62,355 nucleotides of DNA from JBBDSU01 sp040904825 (GTDB lineage Bacteria; Actinomycetota; Nitriliruptoria; Nitriliruptorales; Nitriliruptoraceae). Shown piece by piece: positions 26,531 to 35,644 of the stretch; within the stretch, counting starts at the first letter, position 1; every line of letters starts with the position of its first letter. The stretch lies in assembly GCA_040904825.1 (NCBI GenBank), contig JBBDSU010000005.1:1-62355 (forward strand), read 5' to 3'. Both the position numbers and the translations under genes were made by a program. A model generated the notes under the pieces. It searched no databases, had not been told where the DNA came from, and was given only the letters and a program-made list of their open reading frames with translations.

Positions 26531-27010
26531 ATGCAACGCGCTTCATGGGACGAGTACTACCTCGAACTCGCCCGTGCCACCTCCACGCGAGCGACCTGCA
26601 GTCGCCGCAAACACGGCGCCGTCATCGTGCAGGGACGACGGATTGTGTCGACCGGCTACAACGGAGGGCCGTCTGGCTACCCGCATTGCCTTGAGGGCGC
26701 CTGTCCCCGTGCGAACTCCGACGCACCGCAAGGGCACAACTACGACCAATGCATCGCGATCCACGCGGAAGCCAACGCACTGCTGTTCTCCAGCCCAGAG
26801 GAGCGTGACGGTGCGTCGCTGTATTGCACCGGCGCTCCGTGTTTCGGGTGCGCCAAGCTGATCGCCAACTCAGGGGTCAAAGAAGTCGTCGCCTCGGGCG
26901 GCCGTTACGACGGTTGGGAAGCCACTCGCGACTTTCTGCGCACCGCATCGGTCAGAGTTCGCCTGTTGGACGGCATGGATGGCGTGCCAGCGCTAGACCT
27001 GCAGCACTGA
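26531..27010 (+). CDS. dCMP deaminase family protein (ComEB-like)
   Basis: The 159-aa product has the cytidine/deoxycytidylate deaminase zinc motifs CIAIHAEANALLF (HAE) and GAPCFGCAKLI (PCxxC). The N-terminal CSRRKHGAVIVQ and STGYNGGPSG strands match dCMP deaminases. These make dUMP for thymidylate synthesis and are usually allosteric hexamers. ATG 26531 is preferred over ATG 26516 because GGGAG sits 5 nt upstream. Confidence 0.9.
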   Translation: MQRASWDEYYLELARATSTRATCSRRKHGAVIVQGRRIVSTGYNGGPSGYPHCLEGACPRANSDAPQGHNYDQCIAIHAEANALLFSSPEERDGASLYCTGAPCFGCAKLIANSGVKEVVASGGRYDGWEATRDFLRTASVRVRLLDGMDGVPALDLQH

Positions 27011-27061
27011 TGCGCAGCTCGCACGTGCCATTGGCATGCTGCACTGGGTGACGAAACGACA

Positions 27062-27093
27062 CATCCCCCCGAACTCAAAGGTCCGGGGGGATG
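27062..27093 (+). terminator. Strong GC hairpin after the deaminase gene
   Basis: A perfect 10-bp stem (27062-27071 with 27084-27093) closes a 12-nt loop. It lies 51 nt after the deaminase stop. There is no U-run, which is common for actinobacterial terminators. Confidence 0.7.
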
Positions 27094-27139
27094 GAAGATC
27101 GCTCGGGGCCTCGACCTAGATGCGTGGGATGGATCGCAT

Positions 27140-27300
27140 CAGGCGGTGGGAGAGCCGCCAGTGGAGCGGGAGAGACGGTCGGGCCTCTCGAGCGCTGCGC
27201 AAAGCCACCGGGTGGGAGAGATTGGCGGCTGCGCACGTCTTCAGTTGTCAGGGCTACCGCACCAACGGGCTGGGAGGGACCCGTATAACTGGGCGGCGCC
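27140..27300 (+). ncRNA. Candidate structured leader or small RNA with GGGAGAG loops
   Basis: GGGAGAG occurs at 27148-27154, 27168-27174 and 27214-27220, and GGGAGGG at 27272-27278. The first is in the loop of a GGCGG/CCGCC hairpin (27142-27159). The third is in the loop of a 27203-27230 hairpin with AGCCACC pairing GGCGGCT (one mismatch). No protein frame is convincing. It lies between a terminator hairpin and the MocR promoter. It matches no RNA family I recognise. Confidence 0.3.
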
Positions 27301-27363
27301 ATCAGGATTTGGCTTGTTTCCTTCCGGCGAACCGAAAGTAATCCGAACCATTGGCCTGACATT

Positions 27364-27437
27364 TGCTATATTACATGCTTTACCGGACCAAGCAAGTCGA
27401 AACCCACGCTTATTGGACTGCCATTGGACGATCCAAT
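27364..27437 (+). promoter_or_regulatory. MocR promoter and candidate autoregulatory operator
   Basis: TGCTATATT at 27364-27372 is an extended -10 element in a locally AT-rich patch. Downstream are two direct repeats ATTGGAC at 27412-27418 and 27423-27429, spaced 11 bp. The second forms an ATTGG-N5-CCAAT inverted repeat (27423-27437) over the TTG start codon. MocR regulators often bind direct repeats at their own promoters. Confidence 0.5.
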
Positions 27438-28926
27438 TAGGGAGAGTGGCCCTCATCTCGCTGCGCTTCTCACTGACGCGCTGCGTGGCAATGGGCCCTT
27501 GTACCGTCTGCTGGCTGGCGCCATCAAGCGGGCGATCGACCGCGGAGAAATCCCCCTTGGCACGGTGCTGCCTCCCGAACGTTCGTTGGCGAACGAACTG
27601 GCCGTCAGCCGTGCCACCGTGGTTGCGGCCTACGACCGCCTCAAGGCTGAAGGGTGGCTTGAGAGCCGGCAAGGTTCGGGTACCTGGGTGCGCACGAACG
27701 ACGAACCCGATCGCAAAGGTGTCGACGCCGTTGCGACTGGCCGACTCTTTCTCGGACCCAGTGCATCACAGGGGCTCAGCGGTGATGCAGGCCACCCAGC
27801 CCACGACGATCTCATCGAACTCTCCGTCGCGGCGGTCATGGGGTCGCCGGTCGTCACCGAGGCGGTGACATCACTCACCGCTGATGAAATCAACACACTG
27901 ACCGCCCACCATGGATATGTCCCGCAGGGCCTGCGGACGCTGCGGGACATCGTGGCAGCCAACTTCAGCAACGATGGACTCCCGACGCATCCCGATCAGG
28001 TGATCATCACCACCGGCGCCCACCAGGCGCTGTCGCTTGTTGCGCGCCAGGTCCTCAAGCCTGGAGACGACGTTCTCGTCGAGAGCCCCACCTTCCCCGG
28101 TGCGCTCGACGTCTTCCGCCGGTTCGGAGCACGAGCGATCCCGCTGCCAGTCGATGAGCATGGCGCGCGCACCGACGTCGTGGCCGATCTCATGAGCCGG
28201 ACGCAACCGATGATGATTTATGTCTCGCCGCACTTCCACAATCCGACGGGCACGATCATGCCTGCCGAGCGTCGACGGGAACTTGGAGAACTCGCGGCTG
28301 CTGCTGGCATCGTGATTGTCGAAGACATGGCGCTGGCTGACGTCGCTATCGACGACGTCACCTTGCCGCCCTCCATCGCCGCGATCGTTCCCGACGCAAC
28401 CGTGCACACCATCGGTTCGACCGCCAAGCTCTACTGGGCAGGCATGCGCATCGGGTGGCTGCGATCCCCTGAAGCCTGGGGTGTCCGGATGCTGGCAACC
28501 AAGACGGTCGCCGATCTTGGCTCTCCCCTGCTCGCCCAGCTCATCACCGTCAAGATGCTTGCGCGACGTGACGAGGTCCGCGAACAGCGCCGCCAAGAAC
28601 TCCTCCCTCGACGCGAATTGATGTGCCAGCGACTTGAGGAGTGGCTGGGCGACTGGACCTGGCGCCGGCCTCCAGGTGGCTTGTCGATGTGGGTCACCTT
28701 GCCACATGGCAACGCCGATGAATTTGCGGAACTCGCGCTCCGACAGGGCGTCGCCATCGTTCCGGGTCCGTCGCTGTCCGTCGATGAAGGCAACCGCCAG
28801 TCCATCCGGCTGGTGTTCGCCCGCCCCGAGGAACACATCGAAGAGGGCCTGCGACGTTTGGCCGGCGCTTGGGAGCGCTATTCGGAGCAGACGGCAGGGC
28901 GCCCAACTGCCCGCCTACTCGTGTGA
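27424..28926 (+). CDS. MocR-type regulator (GntR HTH fused to aminotransferase)
   Basis: The 500-aa product has an N-terminal GntR winged helix (PLYRLLAGAIKRAIDRGEIP, LPPERSLANELAVSRATVVA, SRQGSGTWV). A fold-type I aminotransferase domain from about 125 to the end follows. The PLP lysine is in STAKLYWAGMRIGW. The usual TSPHFHNPTGTIMP region is also present. Such proteins (PdxR, GabR) sense PLP or amino compounds. No pdxST or gab genes adjoin it, so the regulon is unknown. TTG 27424 is the only usable start near the domain boundary. Confidence 0.88.
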   Translation: MDDPIRESGPHLAALLTDALRGNGPLYRLLAGAIKRAIDRGEIPLGTVLPPERSLANELAVSRATVVAAYDRLKAEGWLESRQGSGTWVRTNDEPDRKGVDAVATGRLFLGPSASQGLSGDAGHPAHDDLIELSVAAVMGSPVVTEAVTSLTADEINTLTAHHGYVPQGLRTLRDIVAANFSNDGLPTHPDQVIITTGAHQALSLVARQVLKPGDDVLVESPTFPGALDVFRRFGARAIPLPVDEHGARTDVVADLMSRTQPMMIYVSPHFHNPTGTIMPAERRRELGELAAAAGIVIVEDMALADVAIDDVTLPPSIAAIVPDATVHTIGSTAKLYWAGMRIGWLRSPEAWGVRMLATKTVADLGSPLLAQLITVKMLARRDEVREQRRQELLPRRELMCQRLEEWLGDWTWRRPPGGLSMWVTLPHGNADEFAELALRQGVAIVPGPSLSVDEGNRQSIRLVFARPEEHIEEGLRRLAGAWERYSEQTAGRPTARLLV

Positions 28927-29023
28927 CGCGGCTGCCTGGCCACCCGTATGACGGGATGACCGGGCCAACGGGATCGCCAGACGACTCGCAGATCAGGATC
29001 ACCGAGCGGACCGCGCAGAAGCG

Positions 29024-29359
29024 TCAGGTCGCCGCAGGAATCTCGTAGGTCGCAATCTTGGGATGGTCGACGTTCGACGGGCCTACGTCAGCCGCGCCAC
29101 CAGGCGAACCGAGCCCTGTCACCGAGTCATCGAAATAGCCAGCGTTGATCGCGGTGAAGTCGTTCCACTCGGGCGGGACGTCATCGCCATAGAAGATTGC
29201 TTCGACCGGACAGGCCGGTTCACAGGCTGCACAGTCGATGCATTCGCCGGGATGGATGTAGAGCATCCTGTCGCCCTCGTAGATGCAGTCGACCGGGCAC
29301 TCCTGCACACACGCGGTGTCCTTGACATCCATGCACGGCTCGGCGATGACGTAGGTCAC
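29024..29359 (-). CDS. 7Fe ferredoxin (second of a tandem pair)
   Basis: The 111-aa product has the [3Fe-4S]/[4Fe-4S] pattern: AEPCMDVKDTACVQECPVDC followed by CIDCAACEPACP. The C-terminal extension (WNDFTAINAGYFDD) is typical of FdxA/FdxC. It is a soluble low-potential electron carrier. The start is GTG 29359, one base after the upstream ferredoxin stop, with GGGAGG inside the end of that gene. The two paralogues differ mainly in the tail. Confidence 0.9.
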   Translation of the reverse strand: MTYVIAEPCMDVKDTACVQECPVDCIYEGDRMLYIHPGECIDCAACEPACPVEAIFYGDDVPPEWNDFTAINAGYFDDSVTGLGSPGGAADVGPSNVDHPKIATYEIPAAT

Positions 29360-29360
29360 C

Positions 29361-29684
<324 letters not shown>

Positions 29685-29896
29685 CTCTGGGACCTCCTGT
29701 GATCCGCCTCTGCCACGAACAGGCACTTGCCTGCCCGCTGAATGGGTAGTTGTACACCACCATCGTAGAGCGTCAACGCCGAACAAGCCCACTCAGGCGT
29801 GCCCGGCGGGCTGCGTCGCCCCTTTCATTCCCAATGATCGAGCCGAGCTGCGGACACGATCGCCTACCGTGGCAAGCCTGGACGATGGAGTGCTCG

Positions 29897-30355
29897 ATGA
29901 CGGTGCTTTTGCTGCGGCATGCTGAGGCTGGCGACCGTTGGCTGTGGTCGGGAAACGATCGTGACCGGCCGCTGGATGATCACGGCGTGAAGCAAGCAAC
30001 GGAACTCGCTACCCAATTCGCCGAGTTCGCCATCACACGCGTGCAATCCAGCCCGTTCCGACGTTGCGTCCAGACCGTCGAGCCCCTGGCTGCCTCGCTG
30101 TCGATCCACACCGAGACCGCACCGCAGCTCGCGGAAGGCTCGGGCAGTCAGTACGTGCGCGACATGCTCGCGACCTCCGGTGACACCACGATCGTGCTGT
30201 GCACACACGGCGACATCATCGCTGCGGTACTGGGTGATCTTGAACGCCACGGATGCGAGTTGGGCTCGTCCGCACGCATGCAGAAGGCGAGCACCTGGCA
30301 GTTGGATTCCTCAGCCCCGTCCATCACCGCCCGCTACCTGCCTCCACCATGCTGA
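29897..30355 (+). CDS. SixA-like histidine phosphatase
   Basis: The 152-aa product has the catalytic LLLRHAEAGDR (RHG-type motif with RHA), SSPFRRCVQT, and CTHGDII with the second catalytic His. The size matches SixA-type phosphohistidine phosphatases. ATG 29897 has GGAG 6 nt upstream. The ppx gene starts 22 nt after its stop, so the two are probably co-transcribed. Confidence 0.85.
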   Translation: MTVLLLRHAEAGDRWLWSGNDRDRPLDDHGVKQATELATQFAEFAITRVQSSPFRRCVQTVEPLAASLSIHTETAPQLAEGSGSQYVRDMLATSGDTTIVLCTHGDIIAAVLGDLERHGCELGSSARMQKASTWQLDSSAPSITARYLPPPC

Positions 30356-30377
30356 CGTCCGCTTTCGTGAGCACTCC

Positions 30378-31946
30378 ATGACCCGTTCAGCCGTCCTCGA
30401 CCTGGGCAGCAACTCATTTCATGTGCTCGTAGCCGATGTCGTCGATCACACGTTGCGGGCGACCCTGCGATCACGTCAGATGTTGCATCTCGGACGCATC
30501 GTCGAGCGCAGCGGAGAGCTGGACCCCGACGCACAACGCAACGCCGTTGGTGTTGCTGCACACTTGGCGGAGCTTGCCCGCCGGGCCGGTGCCGCATCAA
30601 TCATTGCCGTAGCCACGTCAGCCATCCGTGATGCTGGCAATGGGCCGGCAGTTGTCGCCGAGCTCTCGCGCGCTACCGGATGCACCGTACGGGTGTTGGA
30701 CGGCGCAGAAGAGGCCAGGCTCGCTTATCTGGGAGCCCGACGATCAGTTGCCATCGGTGAAGAACCTGTCGTCGTGCTCGATCTCGGTGGAGGGTCGCTT
30801 GAACTGGCCGTCGGCACAGGCGGCGAAGTGGCCTGGTCGACGTCCACTCCGCTTGGTGCCAGCCGCATCTCGGCGCTGACCACCGCTGACCCTCTTAGCA
30901 AGCGCGACATGCGCATCATCGATGAGCGCGTCGACACCTGGATCAACCCGATCGTCGACGAAATCGCCGCACTGCGACCTGCAACCGTGGTGCTCGTCGG
31001 TGGAACAGTCAGGGCACTCGCCCGAGTGCTTGCAGCGCAACAATCCGCGTGGCTGCCAGCGACGGTCAACCAGATGCCGATACCTGTTGCAGACCTTGCA
31101 GGTCTCAGCAGCCAATTGACGGGCGCCGATCTCGACGCGCGGCGAGATTTCCCTCAGATGAAGGACCGTCGGGCCGACCATCTCCATCTCGCCGCTCACG
31201 TGCTTGTGCGCACGTTGACGCTGCTGGGATTCGACGATGCGATGGTCAGCGACTGGGGCTTGCGCGAAGGTGTGCTGTTCGACGCGCACGGATTGACCGA
31301 GCCCTTGCTCGACGGCGAACTTCAGGCCGCTGAGGTTGACCGGTTTCGACGATCGTTGATGCCTGACGACCGACACGCCACCCACGTCGCCCAATTGGCA
31401 CGCGAAATCTTCGATGCGACCATCCCGCTCCACGGGATGACCGACGCCGACCGTCGTTTGCTGATCCACGCGGCGTCGCTCCACACCATCGGTCAAGCGC
31501 TCACGTTGCGACGGCAGCAAGATCACGGGGCCTACCTGGTCCAGCACGCCGAAATGCGAGGATTCAGCCCTACCGAATGCGCAATGCTCACCACGCTCGT
31601 CCGGTTCCATCCTTCGAGAGGCATCGATTCGTCGTACGCGCCGTTGGCTGCGCTGTCGCCTGACGACGCTGACCGCACCGGCCGACTACTGGGCTTGCTG
31701 CAACTGGCCGATGCCTTCGACCCCGCCCACGATCAATCCATCACCTACCTCGACGTCAGCCTCGACCTGCCCAACCGTCATCTCAAGATCTGCGGTCAAG
31801 GCGGAAAGCTGCACCTGACCGACGCCGAACGGGCACGACGAGTTGCGTTCTTCGAGGACATGTTTTCAATCTCCGTCGAACTCGATGGCTCGGCGCCGGC
31901 ACCTCGTAGCACGATGGCTCGACTGCGACACCTGGTAGCACGATGA
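30378..31946 (+). CDS. Ppx/GppA exopolyphosphatase family protein with HD-like C-terminus
   Basis: The 522-aa product has the ASKHA phosphate motif VLDLGSNSFHVLVAD, the second VLDLGGGSLELAV, and ATSAIRDAGNG. The C-terminal half contains an HD-type helical domain (LIHAASLHTIGQAL, FHPSRG), as in the long GppA/Ppx form. It hydrolyses polyphosphate or pppGpp. It follows a SixA-like gene and precedes a Nudix gene by 28 nt. Confidence 0.88.
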   Translation: MTRSAVLDLGSNSFHVLVADVVDHTLRATLRSRQMLHLGRIVERSGELDPDAQRNAVGVAAHLAELARRAGAASIIAVATSAIRDAGNGPAVVAELSRATGCTVRVLDGAEEARLAYLGARRSVAIGEEPVVVLDLGGGSLELAVGTGGEVAWSTSTPLGASRISALTTADPLSKRDMRIIDERVDTWINPIVDEIAALRPATVVLVGGTVRALARVLAAQQSAWLPATVNQMPIPVADLAGLSSQLTGADLDARRDFPQMKDRRADHLHLAAHVLVRTLTLLGFDDAMVSDWGLREGVLFDAHGLTEPLLDGELQAAEVDRFRRSLMPDDRHATHVAQLAREIFDATIPLHGMTDADRRLLIHAASLHTIGQALTLRRQQDHGAYLVQHAEMRGFSPTECAMLTTLVRFHPSRGIDSSYAPLAALSPDDADRTGRLLGLLQLADAFDPAHDQSITYLDVSLDLPNRHLKICGQGGKLHLTDAERARRVAFFEDMFSISVELDGSAPAPRSTMARLRHLVAR

Positions 31947-31974
31947 CATCGATCACACCAGTTCACCGGCCAGC

Positions 31975-32763
31975 ATGATGGGACCCGACCCCCGCATCCG
32001 CTATCGCAACGACGTCACCGCCGACCACATCGGACAGCGGGTCTCGGTCCGTTCGATGGATGCTGCGGGGACCCCACGCGACGTTGTCGGCAGGCTGCTC
32101 GCCATCGATGCCGAGGTTCTGCTGATCGTTGACCGGGCGGCACGGCTCCACGTCGTGTCTAGGCCTCACCTGATGGCCTCGAAAGTCGTACCAGCACACC
32201 CGCGTCTGCCTGCAGAACCCAACGTTGGCGGCCGCGACGCCCCGTTCGAACGCGACGCGGCACGCCTTCTGGTCATCCAAGGGTCCGAGGTGCTCCTGGT
32301 GGCCCACCATCCCACCGCCGATGAGACCGTCTGGACTGCACCCGGCGGAGGGCTGGACGACAGCGAGGACCCTCGTCGCGCCGCGGAGCGTGAACTGTTG
32401 GAGGAAACCGGGCTTGCCCTGTCGGCTGGCGCGCTGGTGTTGCGCCGGACAGCAACGTTCCCGTTCCGGGGAGTCTGGATCACCCAACGCGAGCAGTGGT
32501 TTCTTGCCGAGACCACCAGCGGCGATCTGCAGTCAACGCATGGCGGTCACAATGACGCAGCGAGCCAGGCTTCCGATCCGGCGACCAGCACCGCACGTTG
32601 GTGGCCTGTCAACGAACTTGCGGCAACCCAAGAACGCATCGAACCGTCCGAACTGTCCGCGATGATCCGCACGTTGATCGAGACCGGCCCGCCGGATCAA
32701 CCGTGGGAATTGGGACCGACGACCACCGCCGACAACGACGACAACGACGACCTGACTCCCTGA
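31975..32763 (+). CDS. Nudix hydrolase with N-terminal SH3-like domain
   Basis: The 262-aa product has two domains. Residues about 12-75 (DHIGQRVSVRSM, VVGRLLAID, RPHLMASKVVP) resemble the SH3-like module found at the start of actinobacterial GNAT proteins such as Rv0428c. Residues about 90-240 are Nudix, and the box fits GX5EX7REUXEEXGU (GLDDSEDPRRAAERELLEET). An acidic Asp/Asn tail ends the protein. The substrate is unknown. The start is ATG 31975 or 31978. Confidence 0.8.
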   Translation: MMGPDPRIRYRNDVTADHIGQRVSVRSMDAAGTPRDVVGRLLAIDAEVLLIVDRAARLHVVSRPHLMASKVVPAHPRLPAEPNVGGRDAPFERDAARLLVIQGSEVLLVAHHPTADETVWTAPGGGLDDSEDPRRAAERELLEETGLALSAGALVLRRTATFPFRGVWITQREQWFLAETTSGDLQSTHGGHNDAASQASDPATSTARWWPVNELAATQERIEPSELSAMIRTLIETGPPDQPWELGPTTTADNDDNDDLTP

Positions 32764-32869
32764 TCCCCTCACCGCCTGACCACGTGATGCCGCAGGGATA
32801 TGACGCGAGTCCAGGCGTCTAGCAACCAGACTGACGGCTGTCGAGCGCCCGGCAACTACCGCCTGACAA

Positions 32870-34444
32870 CTACTGGCCAGCGAGGTCGCCGATGCGGTGG
32901 ACAAGCACCCGGTTGGTGCCGCCAATGCCGCCGGGAATGCCTGAGACGATGACCAGCGTGTCGCCTTTGTCTGCATACCCGTGTTCGAGGCACACGTCCT
33001 CAGCGGCCAGAATCAGATCCTGGGAGTGGTCACGCTCGGGAACCATCCGACCAGCAGTCCCCCACATCAGGGCAAACCGCCGTAGTGACCGGTCGTCGGT
33101 TGTCAGCCCGATGATGGGCTGCTGCGGGCGGAACTTCGATACCAACTGGACACTGGCGCCGGACAAGCTGAACACCAGGATCGCCAGCGCATCGACGTCG
33201 TCTGCGATCTGCTTGGCAGCCTTGGCGACGACGCGCCCCAGCACCTGGCCCGTTTCAGGCGCCACCGGCCGGACCCGTTGCGCAGCACTTTCGGCCACTT
33301 CAACAATCCGTGCCATGGTCGCCACGGACTCCACCGGATAGCGCCCCGCTGCTGTTTCACCGGACAACATGACCGCATCGGTGCCGTCGAAGATCGCGTT
33401 GGCAACGTCCGAGGCTTCCGCTCTGGTCGGCCGGGAACTGCGCACCATCGATTCGAGCATCTCGGTGGCGGTGATGACCGGGCAGCTTTCGCGGTTGGCG
33501 AGGTCGATGATCTGCTTCTGGATCGCTGGGACACGTTCTGGACCGATCTCAACGCCGAGGTCGCCTCGGGCCACCATGACCGCGTCGGTCGCTTCGATGA
33601 TCGCCTCAAGGTTGTCGAGGGCCTCGGGCCGTTCCAGCTTTGCCACGATCGGTTGGACCCCGCCGAGCGACCGGATCAGAGCCCTCAGTCCGTGAACATC
33701 GTCGGGGCGACGGACGAACGACAGTGCGATCCAATCGACGCCGAGCTCGATCATTGTTCGGACGTCGGCGCGATCCTTGTCCGTCATGCTCTCAGCCGAC
33801 ACTTTCATGCCCGGAAGGTTGACGCCCTTGCGAGAAGTGACCAGTCCCCCGACGACAACTCGTGCCGTGACAACGTCTCCATCGACGCCTGTGACCGTCA
33901 GTCGGATCAGACCATCGTCGATGAGGACCATGGCACCCGGCTCGACATCTCTGGCAAGGTGCTCATAGACGACAGTGAGCACCGGCGTATCGGCGCTCGC
34001 GTCGGCCTTGGGCGCCTCTGGCGCCTCTGGCGCCTCCGCCGAGGCTGCTGCATCGGGCTCTTGCGCCAAGGTTGCGGAGGCTGCTGGCTCTGAACCTTCG
34101 CTGTCGCCGACGAGGCGCACTTCACTGCCGTCGACAAGCGTCACTCCTGAGCCTGGCACCACCCCAAGGCGAATCTTGGGTCCCTGAAGGTCGCCGAGAC
34201 TGCCCACGACCTTGCCGAGGTCGGCGGCAATTTCATGGACTGAAGCCAGACGCCGCGCATGCTCCTCCGCGGTGCCGTGCGAGAAATTGAGCCGGACGAC
34301 ATCGATCCCCGCAGCGATTGCAGCTCGCAGGCGCTCCGGGTCGTCGAGGGCAGGTCCGAGAGTTGCAACGATCTTGGCGCGGCGCACAGCGATCCTGCGG
34401 TCGGTGAGTGTGTGGGGGCTCGTTGTCCCATCGTATGCGCCCAT
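32870..34444 (-). CDS. pyk: Pyruvate kinase with a repeat-rich insertion in the B domain
   Basis: The 524-aa enzyme has KIVATLGPA, RLNFSHG and GDLQGPKIRLG. It also has the Lys/Glu and metal site motif VMVARGDLGVEI and the signature ITATEMLESMVRSSRPTRAE. Residues about 113-152 are an extra Ala/Pro/Glu/Ser-rich stretch (with APEAPEAPK) in the lid domain B, absent from normal enzymes of about 470-480 aa. It comes from a 9-bp repeat around 34011-34040. The ATG at 34444 overlaps the upstream lipoprotein stop in TGATG, so it is translationally coupled. Confidence 0.93.
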   Translation of the reverse strand: MGAYDGTTSPHTLTDRRIAVRRAKIVATLGPALDDPERLRAAIAAGIDVVRLNFSHGTAEEHARRLASVHEIAADLGKVVGSLGDLQGPKIRLGVVPGSGVTLVDGSEVRLVGDSEGSEPAASATLAQEPDAAASAEAPEAPEAPKADASADTPVLTVVYEHLARDVEPGAMVLIDDGLIRLTVTGVDGDVVTARVVVGGLVTSRKGVNLPGMKVSAESMTDKDRADVRTMIELGVDWIALSFVRRPDDVHGLRALIRSLGGVQPIVAKLERPEALDNLEAIIEATDAVMVARGDLGVEIGPERVPAIQKQIIDLANRESCPVITATEMLESMVRSSRPTRAEASDVANAIFDGTDAVMLSGETAAGRYPVESVATMARIVEVAESAAQRVRPVAPETGQVLGRVVAKAAKQIADDVDALAILVFSLSGASVQLVSKFRPQQPIIGLTTDDRSLRRFALMWGTAGRMVPERDHSQDLILAAEDVCLEHGYADKGDTLVIVSGIPGGIGGTNRVLVHRIGDLAGQ

Positions 34445-35559
34445 CACTCGTTAAGGTCCGAACCTGGTCCAAGCGGAGAGGACCGCGGATCGAGCGGTCC
34501 ACGAACGCCTTCGGACAGTTCACGTATTGCCCGGTTGACTTGCGCATTGACCCCGAACGGCACGTCGCCTCCGAATCGCATGACCAGCACCCCTTCGGCG
34601 ACACCTTGCGTCAACGGAACGACTGCCTCCCGTTCAAGGAGGCGATCAACCGGGCCGCGCAGAACCCGATGCCACTGGATCCTCCAGGTGGCAACAACCG
34701 CGTCGTCATCGAGTCGTCGTGCGATCGCGTCAGGCACCACGACTCGAGCCCCTCTGGCAATCGCGGCTTCGGCGGCCTCCACAGCCCAGGGCCCGCCACC
34801 GATCACGACAACATCTGCACCCTGTTCCATTGCGCTGACCGCTGCCGCCACACCATCCAGCTCCGGATCAACATCCACCACATTGGTGGTCGCAAGCGCT
34901 GCAAGAAGCCCGTCCCGGAACCGCCCCTGTTCAAGGTCATGAGGTGCCAGGACATAACCGACTGCCTCCTCGGACGCAGCGGCGGCAGCAACTCCCACAA
35001 CATGGCCGAACTCAGCCGTCCTGAGCACCATCAGATCGAACCCTGGCGCTTCCTCTGTCGGCAGCGTCGCCGTCACCAACGCGCAGAAACGTTGTTGCGG
35101 AAGGTTCGCATGTTGCTGTCGCACCGCACTCGACGACCCTGTTGTCAGGGCACAGGTGATGTCGAATCCTGCAGCGGCGAGGTAGCCGACCAAGTCGCCG
35201 ATGAACATCTCGCTGTCGGGCACGTAGCTGGCGAGTTCGTGGACACCTTCCCGCGCCGTGGCACGCACCACGGCGAGATCACGACGCATCTCGTCGATGA
35301 TGTCGGGATGCCAGGCATCCGCCGGCGGAAGCACCACGCCGATGCGCACACCAACGGGAGCAGGAGTCGGTTCTTCCACCGGCTCAACAATCGCCGGTGG
35401 GGTGACCGCAAGTTCCGAGGTGCATCCGGTCATTGCGATACCGGCCAGGGCCATGACCACCATGGCCCCGCGGGAACGCAGCACTGTCAGTGAGCGAGAA
35501 GGCGGCCCGGCATCTGGCAGCAGTGTGTTGCATTGGCTCTGGCCGTGGCGATCATTCAC
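34444..35559 (-). CDS. BMP-family substrate-binding lipoprotein
   Basis: The 371-aa product has a signal segment ending in AGIAMTGC (lipobox near residue 46). It continues as a type I periplasmic-binding fold: VGVRIGVVLPP, FGHVVGVAAAAAS, VGYVLAPHDLEQGRFRDG, MEQGADVVVIGGG. BMP/PnrA proteins bind nucleosides for ABC importers. GTG 35559 has GGGAG 6 nt upstream. No permease genes adjoin, but upp is divergent 85 nt away, which fits a nucleoside or base salvage role (inference). Its stop overlaps pyk. Confidence 0.75.
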   Translation of the reverse strand: MNDRHGQSQCNTLLPDAGPPSRSLTVLRSRGAMVVMALAGIAMTGCTSELAVTPPAIVEPVEEPTPAPVGVRIGVVLPPADAWHPDIIDEMRRDLAVVRATAREGVHELASYVPDSEMFIGDLVGYLAAAGFDITCALTTGSSSAVRQQHANLPQQRFCALVTATLPTEEAPGFDLMVLRTAEFGHVVGVAAAAASEEAVGYVLAPHDLEQGRFRDGLLAALATTNVVDVDPELDGVAAAVSAMEQGADVVVIGGGPWAVEAAEAAIARGARVVVPDAIARRLDDDAVVATWRIQWHRVLRGPVDRLLEREAVVPLTQGVAEGVLVMRFGGDVPFGVNAQVNRAIRELSEGVRGPLDPRSSPLGPGSDLNE

Positions 35560-35644
35560 CTGGTGCTCCCGCGGCAATCCTCCCGGCGGAGATCGACGCA
35601 CCTCTAGGCTAACGGGACCAATGCCACCGACGAGGGGTGTGCTC

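Noticed and set aside
27075..27362. 95-aa minus-strand ORF before the MocR gene
   Set aside because: It has a low-complexity proline-rich product, no ribosome site and covers the hairpin region.
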